Below are positions 15,709 to 23,287 of a stretch of 64,000 nucleotides of DNA, piece after piece. The notes beneath the pieces were generated by a model, which did not search any database, was not told where the DNA came from, and saw only the letters and a list, made by a program, of their open reading frames with translations. This DNA is from Prochlorococcus sp. HOT208_60m_813L03 (lineage in GTDB: Bacteria > Cyanobacteriota > Cyanobacteriia > PCC-6307 > Cyanobiaceae): NCBI GenBank assembly GCA_002026145.1, contig MWOQ01000180.1:1-64000 (forward strand), in the 5' to 3' direction. Position numbers and translations under genes: made by a program. Within the stretch, counting starts at the first letter, position 1, and every line of letters begins with the position of its first letter.

Positions 15709-15837
15709 CTAGAAAATACCTGGAAGAATTTGACCAGTAAAATAATAAGCTCCTACAAGAGCAAACATTCCAAGCATTGCGGCTTTACCATTAAGCTTTT
15801 CAGCTTTTTCGGTCATGATTTTTTTTACGAATTCCAT
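15709..15837 (-). CDS. hli: High-light-inducible protein, 42 aa
   Basis: ATG at 15835-15837 (reverse), TAG at 15709. 42 residues with the single chlorophyll-binding helix of the Hlip/Scp family: AEKLNGKAAMLGMFALVGAY, carrying the E-x-x-N-G chlorophyll ligands, then the usual FTGQILPGIF ending. These thylakoid proteins protect photosystems under excess light. A second ATG at MTEKAEKL would remove seven residues. It is divergent from the three other hli genes that follow. Confidence 0.92.
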   Translation of the reverse strand: MEFVKKIMTEKAEKLNGKAAMLGMFALVGAYYFTGQILPGIF

Positions 15838-16137
15838 AATAAAGTGAAATAAATTATATCTAAAAATTAATTATTCAAATTTCAGAATGATGTAGTTTTT
15901 CCTACCAAATTGATATCTTCCTAAGGATTTAAAAAATACTTAAAAAAGAATTGAACTCTTAATAGAGTGCCAGCCAATCTGTAAATCGTAGCAAGCCTAA
16001 AAAACAACTATTTAAAAGTATATGTGACGGTTATGTTGCATTTATGTATTAAATATCTTGAAAATAACTTAATTTCGGCTCAATACTTTACATTTGTTAA
16101 TAGTAGTGTTACATTAATTAACAATTACATAACTTTT

Positions 16138-16344
16138 ATGGCTAATTCAAACGTTACTACTGAATCAGGCGGCAGACAAAACATGTTCCCTACTGAAACA
16201 CGTCCTTACATAGATGAGTCTGTTTCATACGATAGCTACCCACAAAATGCAGAAAAAGTCAATGGTCGTTGGGCGATGATTGGCCTTGTTGCATTAGTAG
16301 GTGCTTACGTTTCAACTGGACAAATTATTCCGGGCATTTTTTAA
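16138..16344 (+). CDS. hli: High-light-inducible protein, 68 aa
   Basis: From the ATG at 16138. The frame remains open upstream to 16024, but that extension is not Hlip-like. A hydrophilic N-terminus of about 38 residues (MANSNVTTES...) precedes NAEKVNGRWAMIGLVALVGA, whose E-x-x-NGR chlorophyll motif and STGQIIPGIF end define the family. The stop TAA overlaps the next ATG (TAATG), so the next hli is translationally coupled. Confidence 0.93.
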   Translation: MANSNVTTESGGRQNMFPTETRPYIDESVSYDSYPQNAEKVNGRWAMIGLVALVGAYVSTGQIIPGIF

Positions 16345-16604
16345 TGAGTCCACTTTCAGGTTTTTTAGCCGTAATTGTATTCTTTACAGCCATCCTCGTT
16401 GCTTATCTAACCAAGCAATTTCAAAATGAGAATTTAAACTATTCATCTTCTAATCAAATGAAAAACACAAACACAAAAGTCAAAACAATCGAAAAAGAAA
16501 AAGTTGTTGCTGAAACTCTTAACGGCAGATTCGCAATGCTTGGATTAATTGCTGCTGTTGGAGCATATCTAACAACAGGTCAAATAATTCCTGGTTTCGT
16601 TTAA
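16344..16604 (+). CDS. hli: High-light-inducible protein with an extra N-terminal membrane helix
   Basis: 86 residues from the ATG at 16344, which overlaps the preceding stop. Residues 5-24 (SGFLAVIVFFTAILVAYLTK) form an added membrane segment absent from ordinary Hlips. A polar Asn/Lys linker follows, and then the standard helix VAETLNGRFAMLGLIAAVGA with E-x-x-NGR and TTGQIIPGFV. A two-helix Hlip could be anchored or oriented differently in the thylakoid. It is the second gene of a three-gene hli operon. Confidence 0.9.
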   Translation: MSPLSGFLAVIVFFTAILVAYLTKQFQNENLNYSSSNQMKNTNTKVKTIEKEKVVAETLNGRFAMLGLIAAVGAYLTTGQIIPGFV

Positions 16605-16639
16605 AACTTACTATTTAACAAATCTAAAACTTAGAAAAA

Positions 16640-16768
16640 ATGAAAAATTCAACACCAACTTACTGGCAAAACGCCGAGAGAACTAATGGAAGAATGGCAA
16701 TGATGGGCTTATTTGCATTAGTTGTAAATTATGGCTTATTCGGATGGATAATCCCAGGAATTTTTTAA
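16640..16768 (+). CDS. hli: High-light-inducible protein, 42 aa
   Basis: ATG at 16640, TAA at 16766-16768. The sequence WQNAERTNGRMAMMGLFALV contains the E-x-x-NGR chlorophyll-binding motif and ends LFGWIIPGIF, with W replacing the usual TGQ. It is the third gene in the plus-strand hli series, 35 bases after the previous stop and followed within two bases by another small gene. Confidence 0.92.
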   Translation: MKNSTPTYWQNAERTNGRMAMMGLFALVVNYGLFGWIIPGIF

Positions 16769-16769
16769 A

Positions 16770-16949
16770 ATGAATTTAGGTTTACTATTCCTTAAGGTAA
16801 ATACTTTAGGAGTCATAACACTTTCTGAACTAGATTGGATAACTAACCATCAATCTGAATTTTCAAGGCTAGATATGGCTTTAGTTATCAAAATTGGTCG
16901 TCTTATGGATTCAGGAGTTGTTGAAATTGATAATAGATTGCCTGTTTAA
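16770..16949 (+). CDS. Small conserved protein downstream of hli, 59 aa
   Basis: ATG at 16770, one base after the hli stop, so certainly co-transcribed. The 59 residues read as a compact helical domain (TLSELDWITNHQSEFSRLDM, ALVIKIGRLMDSGVVEIDNR), with no membrane span. It resembles the short partner genes often seen after Prochlorococcus hli genes. Function unknown; a regulatory or assembly role is only guessed from position. Confidence 0.6.
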   Translation: MNLGLLFLKVNTLGVITLSELDWITNHQSEFSRLDMALVIKIGRLMDSGVVEIDNRLPV

Positions 16950-16973
16950 TTTTAAAAAAAATGATCGTCATGA

Positions 16974-17011
16974 GTGTTTGTCAATAGGGATACTGACAAG
17001 CACTTTTTTTT
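16974..17011 (+). terminator. Terminator of the hli operon
   Basis: GTGTTTGTCA and TGACAAGCAC form a 10-bp stem (one G-T pair) with a 10-base loop, followed by a long T run. It lies 25 bases after the last gene of the operon. Confidence 0.88.
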
Positions 17012-17028
17012 AAGAGAAAAAATATTTG

Positions 17029-17068
17029 TTAAAAAAAAGAGATTGTTTCTTAGCTAAAAACAATCTCT
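17029..17068 (-). terminator. Terminator facing the minus-strand genes
   Basis: AGAGATTGTTT pairs with AAACAATCTCT (11 bp). On the minus strand it is followed by a T run (A run at 17031-17038). It probably ends the 17.1-18.0 kb minus-strand transcript, 94 bases after the last stop. Confidence 0.75.
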
Positions 17069-17161
17069 CAATTACCTAATTCTTACATGAAAATTTCAAG
17101 TAAGCTCATAAATTTTAACTGATTTATTTTTAGAGTAAATGCGCAAAAATGCTTTTGTTAT

Positions 17162-17377
17162 TTATCTTTTTAAACCACCTCTTTTTATCCATAGGAACCA
17201 TGTAACCCAAATAGGAGGGAGGAATCTGATTAAAAAGGAAATTTTATATAAATAAAATGGGGCATTTTCACTTTGAAATAAATTTATCAAAAAAGAAGAT
17301 ATAGTTACCCAGAGTAAAATTATTAATATATTGGCTCCCAACAAAGCGAACTTATTTTGTTTGAATATTTTTGGCAT
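17162..17377 (-). CDS. Small membrane protein with two helices, 71 aa
   Basis: Two hydrophobic segments (LLGANILIILLWVTISSFLI and the region ISFLIRFLPPIWVTWFLWI) with basic ends (MPKIFKQNK and KRGGLKR) place it in a membrane with both ends probably on the cytoplasmic side. No family is recognised. It is the last of three small minus-strand membrane-protein genes and is followed by a good terminator. Confidence 0.5.
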   Translation of the reverse strand: MPKIFKQNKFALLGANILIILLWVTISSFLINLFQSENAPFYLYKISFLIRFLPPIWVTWFLWIKRGGLKR

Positions 17378-17435
17378 AAGGAAAATTTTTTATATTCTTA
17401 ATTTTAAATAATCTCGGGAAATTAATTATACATTT

Positions 17436-17687
17436 TCAAAAAAACTTTAAATTTAAAATCCATATCCAAATAAAAAATATACTAAATTTCAATCCCTCTC
17501 CAAATAACATTCCAAAAACAATAGGAGGCGAAACTATTAAAAAAAGAATAGAGAATAAACTAAATAAAGCAAATGATCCTCTTAGAAAAAAACTCTTTCT
17601 TTTTGTTCTTCTTAGATTTTTTAAGATATTCCACTCCCATTCGATAAACCTGTAGAACTTTTCTGATAATAAAAATAAATACTTCAT
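17436..17687 (-). CDS. Small membrane protein with two helices, 83 aa
   Basis: The N-terminal 35 residues are charged and helical (FYRFIEWEWNILKNLRRTKR), followed by two membrane segments (ALFSLFSILFLIVSPPIVFG and SIFFIWIWILNLKFF). It resembles the short conserved membrane proteins of picocyanobacteria. No function can be given. 58 bases separate it from the next gene downstream. Confidence 0.5.
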   Translation of the reverse strand: MKYLFLLSEKFYRFIEWEWNILKNLRRTKRKSFFLRGSFALFSLFSILFLIVSPPIVFGMLFGEGLKFSIFFIWIWILNLKFF

Positions 17688-17740
17688 TAATATTATAAAT
17701 TTCTATCGGCTTTTCCTATTTATAAAAATAATTTCTCCTG

Positions 17741-18046
17741 TTAGCAATAAACTTTATCTCCTTCTTCAGAAAGATAGTAAATTCTATTATCTGAACTTAT
17801 AAAGAAAGTTAATCCCTTATATTGTGATCTTCTAAATTTAGCTAATCTAAGTTTGTGTAAATCCCAATTATCCGTACTTACATCTGGATTAAATTCTTGT
17901 TCTTTTAAGAAAGCTACCTTATTTGGAACAATTGTTGTTTTTTTGGCTAGCCTTTTATTTCGTTTTGAATAAAAAAATAATAGAAATAAAGATACAAAAA
18001 AAACAATCAGCAAAAAAAGAATTAATAATATATTTGTCATTGTCAC
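17741..18046 (-). CDS. Membrane-anchored small protein, 101 aa
   Basis: One N-terminal membrane segment (NILLILFLLIVFFVSLFLLF) is followed by a soluble domain of about 70 residues that includes WDLHKLRLAKFRRSQYKGLT and FISSDNRIYYLSEEGDKVYC. The soluble part looks like a short beta-rich module reading Y-x-S-x-x-G. No family is recognised. It heads the minus-strand trio. Confidence 0.55.
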   Translation of the reverse strand: MTMTNILLILFLLIVFFVSLFLLFFYSKRNKRLAKKTTIVPNKVAFLKEQEFNPDVSTDNWDLHKLRLAKFRRSQYKGLTFFISSDNRIYYLSEEGDKVYC

Positions 18047-18203
18047 TTTTTCTAATTTGAAAAAATTTTAATTTGGAGAATCAAGAACTTTTCACAATAA
18101 ATTTTTTTAGTGAGTAAAAAATCCTATTTTTATATTCTTGTATTTTTGAATACTTATCAAGAGTGTAATTAAATCAGATCATAAAACAAGTCGCATTTTC
18201 AAC

Positions 18204-18347
18204 ATGACTCAAAATTCCATGAATACTCCTTATGCAAAAAGAGTAGCTGAAAAATTTAGAGAGGCTCAAAACTATTTAAAAACTAACGGTTTTAGTAGAT
18301 CAACTAAACATTTATTGGAAGATATTGAAAATTCTGTTGAAAAATAA
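18204..18347 (+). CDS. Small soluble protein, 47 aa
   Basis: ATG at 18204, TAA at 18345-18347. The product (NTPYAKRVAEKFREAQNYLK, NGFSRSTKHLLEDIENSVEK) is a charged two-helix peptide with no membrane segment. Its codon pattern and composition look coding. It lies two bases before the broken frame at 18350, so the two were probably an operon. Function unknown. Confidence 0.5.
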   Translation: MTQNSMNTPYAKRVAEKFREAQNYLKTNGFSRSTKHLLEDIENSVEK

Positions 18348-18349
18348 TA

Positions 18350-18532
18350 ATGCCAATAAACCCTCAACTACAACAATTACAATACTGATACGATGATGGC
18401 TTTACAACTATTGTTTTTGGGTTAATGGGGAGTTGCTTAGGATATATATTAATTTCATATTTTGAATTAAAATTTAAAAATCAAAATAACTACCCTGAGT
18501 TATTTTTCGCAATATTTAAAAAATCAAAATAA
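18350..18532 (+). pseudogene. Small membrane protein interrupted by an in-frame TGA
   Basis: The frame from the ATG at 18350 encodes PINPQLQQLQY, then TGA at 18386-18388, then continues for 47 more codons without a stop to TAA at 18530. The second part starts YDDGFTTIVFGLMGSCLGYI and ends in a Lys-rich tail, a typical single-pass small membrane protein. One base change (TGG to TGA) would restore a 60-residue protein with Trp at codon 13. An ATG at 18425 could also restart translation in frame. I call it a probable pseudogene; readthrough is not excluded. Confidence 0.5.
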
Positions 18533-18683
18533 ATATTAGATCAATTTGCTGTAAGAATTATTCGAGTCATCTTTTTATAGATCAGCACAAAAAAGTTTCA
18601 TTAAAAATTTTAATTGAGGCTTTTATAAATAAAATTGCAAAATAATTGCTTAATGCATAATTTACAAAAGATATAATCATTTT

Positions 18684-19532
18684 ATGGATATTTATAAAAA
18701 TATATCAAAAAACAAACAACGAATATTCAATACTCGAATAAAGAAATTTATTTCAATAATTTTTTTAACTCTTACCTCTAGTTGCTCTGTTTTTTATGAA
18801 GGTAAAGATTCATCCAAAGAATTAAATAACAAACTCAACAGAGAAATTATAGAAAATTACTCTAAGGCAATATCGAAAAATCCTGAAAATTCTCTATTTT
18901 ATCTTGAGAGAGGAAGGGCAAAACATGATTTCGGAGATTATGTTGGTGCAATTAATGATTTCAATTCTTCTTTGAGCCTTAATCCTGATATAAAAATCAT
19001 GTTTGATATTGCTAATTCTAAGTACAAATACGGTGACTATAAAGGAGCAATAGAAGATTATGAAAAATTAACTCTAAATGCAGATTTTAAGGATGAAGTT
19101 TTCTTTAACAAAGCAAATTCTCAATTTATACTTTTAGAATATTTGCTGGCAATTGAGAACTACTCTAAATCTATTGAATACGACAAAGACGATGAAAATG
19201 CATTTTTAAATAGAGGCAACGCAAAATTCAACATAAGTGACTATTCAGGTTCTATAAAAGACTACAAAAAATCACTTGATTTCAATAAAAAATCATACAT
19301 AGCATTAAATAATATTGGAGTGAGCAAATTCAAATTAAGTAAATACAGGAGCGCTTTAAAATATTTTAAAAAATCTATAAAACTTAATTCTCAAAATTAC
19401 AATACTTTTTATAACAAATCAATTACTCACTTTAAATTAAAAGAATTTAAAAAAGCTTGTATTGACTTAAAAAAGTCAATGAAGCTTGGTAAAGAAATAT
19501 TCAAGGATGAATACACAAAAATATGTTTTTAA
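18684..19532 (+). CDS. TPR-repeat lipoprotein
   Basis: 282 residues. Residues 20-34 (KKFISIIFLTLTSSC) form a lipoprotein signal with C34 as the lipidation site, so the protein is likely anchored in the membrane facing the periplasm. Residues about 50-280 are six to seven tetratricopeptide repeats of 34 residues, with the consensus YSKAI...NP and hallmark G/A positions (LERGRAKHDFGDYVGAINDF, LNRGNAKFNISDYSGSIKDY). TPRs build protein-protein scaffolds. No enzymatic domain is attached. It stands alone, with 150 bases of AT-rich sequence before it. Confidence 0.8.
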   Translation: MDIYKNISKNKQRIFNTRIKKFISIIFLTLTSSCSVFYEGKDSSKELNNKLNREIIENYSKAISKNPENSLFYLERGRAKHDFGDYVGAINDFNSSLSLNPDIKIMFDIANSKYKYGDYKGAIEDYEKLTLNADFKDEVFFNKANSQFILLEYLLAIENYSKSIEYDKDDENAFLNRGNAKFNISDYSGSIKDYKKSLDFNKKSYIALNNIGVSKFKLSKYRSALKYFKKSIKLNSQNYNTFYNKSITHFKLKEFKKACIDLKKSMKLGKEIFKDEYTKICF

Positions 19533-19576
19533 AACTTTAAAAAATCATTTTTAAAGTCTAAAGAATATACGATTTT

Positions 19577-19894
19577 CTATTTTGCTATTAGTGCCTCAAG
19601 TTCAGCTATTTCAGCTTCCAAGCTAGACGTATCTTCTCCTGCAGCTGCCGCTTTTGACAATGCTCTTTTCTTAAAACTTAATTTAGCCTTAGCTTTTTTT
19701 GCTTTTGCGGCTGCCTTTTGTGCAGGTGATTTACCACCACCACCGCCACCACAAGCAAGTAAGCTATCGTTAAAATGTGTATTATCAAACCTTTCAGTGA
19801 AATTATTTGCAAGTAGTTCGTTTCCAACAAAGAAACTCAATGGAAATGCAAGTAATACTCCTAATGAGATTTTTAAAGCTTTGTTTAAATCCAT
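19577..19894 (-). CDS. Secreted Ala/Lys-rich protein with a hexaglycine stretch
   Basis: 105 residues from the ATG at 19892-19894; a longer frame to 19933 adds residues ahead of the natural signal peptide. MDLNKALKISLGVLLAFPLS followed by FFVGNELLA is a signal peptide or anchor. Then come a short polar part, LLACGGGGGGKSP and a highly basic, low-complexity Ala/Lys helix (AAAKAKKAKAKLSFKKRALS) ending in an acidic helix (LEAEIAELEALIAK). It lies 105 bases downstream of the SGNH gene on the same strand, so it may belong to that operon. Function unknown. Confidence 0.55.
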   Translation of the reverse strand: MDLNKALKISLGVLLAFPLSFFVGNELLANNFTERFDNTHFNDSLLACGGGGGGKSPAQKAAAKAKKAKAKLSFKKRALSKAAAAGEDTSSLEAEIAELEALIAK

Positions 19895-19999
19895 TAAATA
19901 ATTAATTTTTACTAATAGTAATACTACAAGCATTCACGTTAAAAAAAAAAATTCATTTCAAACATATTATTTAATATTTATAAAATATTGCTAGTAAAT

Positions 20000-21277
20000 T
20001 TATCTTTCCATAACCTCTAAAATATCTTCAGCGAGTTTTGAACTTAATTTATTAGCTGCAAATTCAGTAAAATGACTATAGTCTAAAAACCAACTAGTCG
20101 ATTTAGCCTCTTGAGAATAATCAATATAAATTATCTTTCTATTTTTTTCTATTTCTTTAGATAAAGTTTCCCTATAATCTTTTTCAATTAAGTACATCTC
20201 TCTAACTAAGATTTTTGGTGCAAAAATGGGATCTCCAACAAGATGTTTTATTCCAATTAAGTATTCATAATTTTGCCCATTTATTTGTTCCTCTGATAAA
20301 GAACTAAAGTAATTAGGAGCATATACATATATATAATTGTTATCCAAATTAAAATTAGCCGTAGAATTAATATTCCTCAATGTAGATTGTATTGCATAAT
20401 TTTTTATCTTCTCATATTCTGCAAAGTCTAAATTCAGTTTCTGTTTTAAGACCTCTTTTAGATTCTTATTTTTTACATTAGCTTCTAAATTTACAGTCAA
20501 CTGTTTCCTTTCGTAAATTCCTGGCTTCACTTTATTTCTAGATTTTAAATCATCTACATAAGAGATAAAATTGCTGCTCCTCCTTATCGAATTTAAAAAA
20601 GCAAGGAATCCACTTCTTATATTTCCTAGTGAACTACTAGTTAAAAAATTTATGTACTTAATATTAGTTTTATTAATCATCATGCCATTAGCAAAACTAT
20701 ATTCATCTATATTTCGATTATTTTCAGATAAAAGTCTTATAAAATTCCAAAAATCTTGGATACCTCCAAAACTTACTATTAGCTCTAATGGGGGCAAATC
20801 ATCATTAAAGGGTTCAGAATTTAAATATCGAAAAGTCTCTACATGCTCCTGCCATGTATTGAAACCTGCATAGGCCGCATTCACAAGATCAATTTTAGGA
20901 TTTTTATTTCTTAAGTTTTTTTCTAACTGACTTGCAAAAGTTTTCTCATTACCAAATCCATAAAGTCCTTCTCCCATTGCCACACTATTCCCAAGCAGCA
21001 AAACGCCATAAGTATCCTTTTTATTGTTGTCATATTCAAAAGGTGTCTTTATAAAACCATTTCGATCGCAAACTAAATATTTATAATTTTCGGGATTAGA
21101 ATATTTGTTCGCACAGTTTTCTCTCCAGCCAGTTAGAGAATCATATTTTGTTTCATTAGTAATTTTAGTACTTGATTTATTTATGAATAAGAAAGTTATT
21201 TCTAAAATAAAAATTATTATTGGAATAAAAATACTCGTATAAAAAAAAGATTTTATAATTTCACTCCTATTCTTCAT
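20000..21277 (-). CDS. Membrane-anchored SGNH/GDSL-like hydrolase
   Basis: 425 residues. A single N-terminal membrane helix (FFYTSIFIPIIIFILEITFL) anchors an extracytoplasmic domain. SGNH blocks are visible: GNSVAMGEG with nucleophile S98, FGGIQDFW as the G-x-x-D block, and DYSHFTEF with D399 and H402 as the final D-x-x-H. Such enzymes esterify or de-esterify sugars on surface glycans. The gene follows the carbamoyltransferase and the DUF5989-like gene, a recurrent combination in bacterial envelope-polysaccharide loci. It is 87 bases after the DUF5989-like gene, same strand. Confidence 0.75.
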   Translation of the reverse strand: MKNRSEIIKSFFYTSIFIPIIIFILEITFLFINKSSTKITNETKYDSLTGWRENCANKYSNPENYKYLVCDRNGFIKTPFEYDNNKKDTYGVLLLGNSVAMGEGLYGFGNEKTFASQLEKNLRNKNPKIDLVNAAYAGFNTWQEHVETFRYLNSEPFNDDLPPLELIVSFGGIQDFWNFIRLLSENNRNIDEYSFANGMMINKTNIKYINFLTSSSLGNIRSGFLAFLNSIRRSSNFISYVDDLKSRNKVKPGIYERKQLTVNLEANVKNKNLKEVLKQKLNLDFAEYEKIKNYAIQSTLRNINSTANFNLDNNYIYVYAPNYFSSLSEEQINGQNYEYLIGIKHLVGDPIFAPKILVREMYLIEKDYRETLSKEIEKNRKIIYIDYSQEAKSTSWFLDYSHFTEFAANKLSSKLAEDILEVMER

Positions 21278-21364
21278 AAAAAAAATATATATTGGTTATC
21301 CAATATATGTTAAAAATAAATTTGATATCTAACAATTCAAAATCATTGAGTTCAATTAAAAAAG

Positions 21365-21529
21365 CTAAATCGCGATATACGTAAACGGTACAATTGCTTG
21401 TACTACACTTATTATCAAAATTAAAATGATCGCAAACAAAATTGCAGTTATTAAAGCAGCCTGAATAGGTGTTGCATTCTTCCAGGCAGAAACTGTAATG
21501 TGTTTTAAAAATCTAAAAAAATAAAACAT
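21365..21529 (-). CDS. DUF5989-like membrane peptide, 54 aa
   Basis: Taken from the ATG at 21527-21529, two bases after the carbamoyltransferase stop; the longer frame to 21595 lies inside that gene. The peptide has a short cytosolic helix (FYFFRFLKHITVSAWKN), one membrane segment (AALITAILFAIILILIISVV) and the ending QAIVPFTYIAI. That end matches the V/A-PFIY-x-x pattern I associate with DUF5989, a tiny membrane family encoded beside NodU/SxtI-type carbamoyltransferases. Identification is by position and pattern, and the role is unknown, presumably membrane recruitment. Confidence 0.6.
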   Translation of the reverse strand: MFYFFRFLKHITVSAWKNATPIQAALITAILFAIILILIISVVQAIVPFTYIAI

Positions 21530-21531
21530 TT

Positions 21532-23268
21532 TTAATTTTTTCTTTTTAACAAACCTAAATCTGTTAAAAGATAACGTAATTTTGTTCTCGAACAAACCAT
21601 TAGTCCATCAACCAAGTCAAAGCAAATAGGATCTCCACTAACATTTAATGAAGAATTAGCAAGTATTTCTATTCCTAAAGGTTCTAACTTAGAAAACAAC
21701 TTATCTAGAGAAGAGTTATTTTCAACAATTTGAATACGTGCAGTGCCATCAACATGCGTTGTAGGGAATTCTAAAGAAACATTATCTTTTAGACATTTAC
21801 ATGTTGAACTCATAGATTTATAGCAATCATGAATTTCGATCCTTAATTTATAATATTTTTTTGCAGTTTCATATCTCATTGCTGGTGCAGTTGGCCTAAA
21901 TGGACTTCTATTCTTGATTACAGTATTTAAGTTTTCTACAGCATCTTTATTTTTGCCATCACAAATTAGGGATCTGTTACCTAGTGCCCTTGGGCCTGTT
22001 TCACTATTCGATAAAACTGTCCCAATAACTTCTCCTGAACTTATAAGTTCAGCAGCTTTTAAAAAAGCATCGTCTTCATTTCTCTCTAAAACAGAAAATT
22101 CATTAAAAATAATTTGCTCTGTGAGATATTCTTCATTTCTTATTTCTTTTAAAGAGGGAAATAAAGTGGGCTTAGAAATATTTAAATCACTGTAATAACT
22201 AGATTTTATGTAGCAATAATATGCGGCTCCAATGGCACACCCAGCGTCTCCAGGGCTTGGTGGGATTATGATTTCATCTACAAACGGCAGTTGAGCAAGA
22301 GTATCAATTGATGCTGAGTTCATAGCAACTCCCCCAGAGAAAAGAAATCTTCTAGAACTAGTTATTTTATGGGCATGGGTAAAAATCTTTCCAAGTAGAT
22401 AAACTGTTAAATCTTGAGCTCCCCTTGCAATATTTGCAAATCTCTGAAAATCACTATCTCCCGGGATAAGTTGAACAAAAGGATTACGCGCAGGCCCTAA
22501 TAAGTCCTCTAATTTACTGCTATATGAGTTCGATGTTGATAAGTGATAATCAAAATATCTCATATCAGAAGTTATTTGATTGGAGGTGGAATCCCAATTC
22601 ATTAGTCTCCTTACTAACTTTGCTGATTTACTATTTGAATCCCCGAAAGAAGCTAATCCCATAACTTTGTATTCACCCTCATTAATTGCAAACCCTAAGT
22701 AATCAGTGATAGCTGAATAGAAAAGGCCTAAAGATAGAGGATATGGACATTCCCACAACTCATTAATCTCCGTGGGATCTACTATTTGACTAATTGAAGC
22801 GGTGCTTCTATCCCCAAACCCATCAACAACTACGGAGCAAAGATCTTTTTTAGTCTTAGAGTATGCAAGTGTCGTCAGTGTATGTGATAAGTGATGGTCA
22901 GAATAAATTAATTTATTTTCTAATCCTTTAAAAAATTTAGCAAAATCTAAGTAACAAGAAACTGAAGAACGATTAAAATTACGAAACTGATGGGTGAGGA
23001 GCTTTAAGCTTTTTGGCATATGCAAAGAAGCTTCTTTTACAATATGTAAGAATGCACTTAAGGGTCTTTCATAGAAGGCTACTCTTTCAATATCTTTTAT
23101 CTTTAGGTTGTTAGTATCTAATAATTTTTTTATTGACCTCTTCGGGAAGGATTTATCACCCTTAATTCGACTTAAAGACTCTTCTCTATAGAAGTCAACA
23201 AGTACTCCATTTTTATCGACTAATGCGGCAGAAGATTCATGATTATATCCAGTTACACCAATAAACAT
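21532..23268 (-). CDS. NodU/CmcH-family carbamoyltransferase
   Basis: 578 residues. It transfers carbamoyl from carbamoyl phosphate, via an adenylated intermediate, to a hydroxyl on a sugar or natural product. The N-terminal HSP70-actin-like fold shows GVTGYNHESSAALVDKNG, EESLSRIKGDKSFPK and the metal-binding SDHHLSHTLTTLAYS. The central domain has VVDGFGDRSTAS and the nucleotide-binding LFSGGVAMNS and PSPGDAGCAIGAAYY. The C-terminal domain has SETGPRALGNRSLICD, RSPFRPTAPAM and LANSSLNVSGDPI. All look intact. It sits between a ferritin-like gene (19-base gap) and the DUF5989-like gene. Confidence 0.9.
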   Translation of the reverse strand: MFIGVTGYNHESSAALVDKNGVLVDFYREESLSRIKGDKSFPKRSIKKLLDTNNLKIKDIERVAFYERPLSAFLHIVKEASLHMPKSLKLLTHQFRNFNRSSVSCYLDFAKFFKGLENKLIYSDHHLSHTLTTLAYSKTKKDLCSVVVDGFGDRSTASISQIVDPTEINELWECPYPLSLGLFYSAITDYLGFAINEGEYKVMGLASFGDSNSKSAKLVRRLMNWDSTSNQITSDMRYFDYHLSTSNSYSSKLEDLLGPARNPFVQLIPGDSDFQRFANIARGAQDLTVYLLGKIFTHAHKITSSRRFLFSGGVAMNSASIDTLAQLPFVDEIIIPPSPGDAGCAIGAAYYCYIKSSYYSDLNISKPTLFPSLKEIRNEEYLTEQIIFNEFSVLERNEDDAFLKAAELISSGEVIGTVLSNSETGPRALGNRSLICDGKNKDAVENLNTVIKNRSPFRPTAPAMRYETAKKYYKLRIEIHDCYKSMSSTCKCLKDNVSLEFPTTHVDGTARIQIVENNSSLDKLFSKLEPLGIEILANSSLNVSGDPICFDLVDGLMVCSRTKLRYLLTDLGLLKRKN

Positions 23269-23287
23269 TATAGATAATTAAGTTACC

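Noticed and set aside
16024-16137. N-terminal extension of the first plus-strand hli frame
   Set aside because: The ATG at 16138 gives a standard Hlip; the extension is unrelated sequence in an intergenic region.
19540-19562. Hairpin ACTTTAAAAA/TTTTTAAAGT after the TPR lipoprotein
   Set aside because: Only A/T pairs apart from the ends, no T run; too weak to call a terminator.
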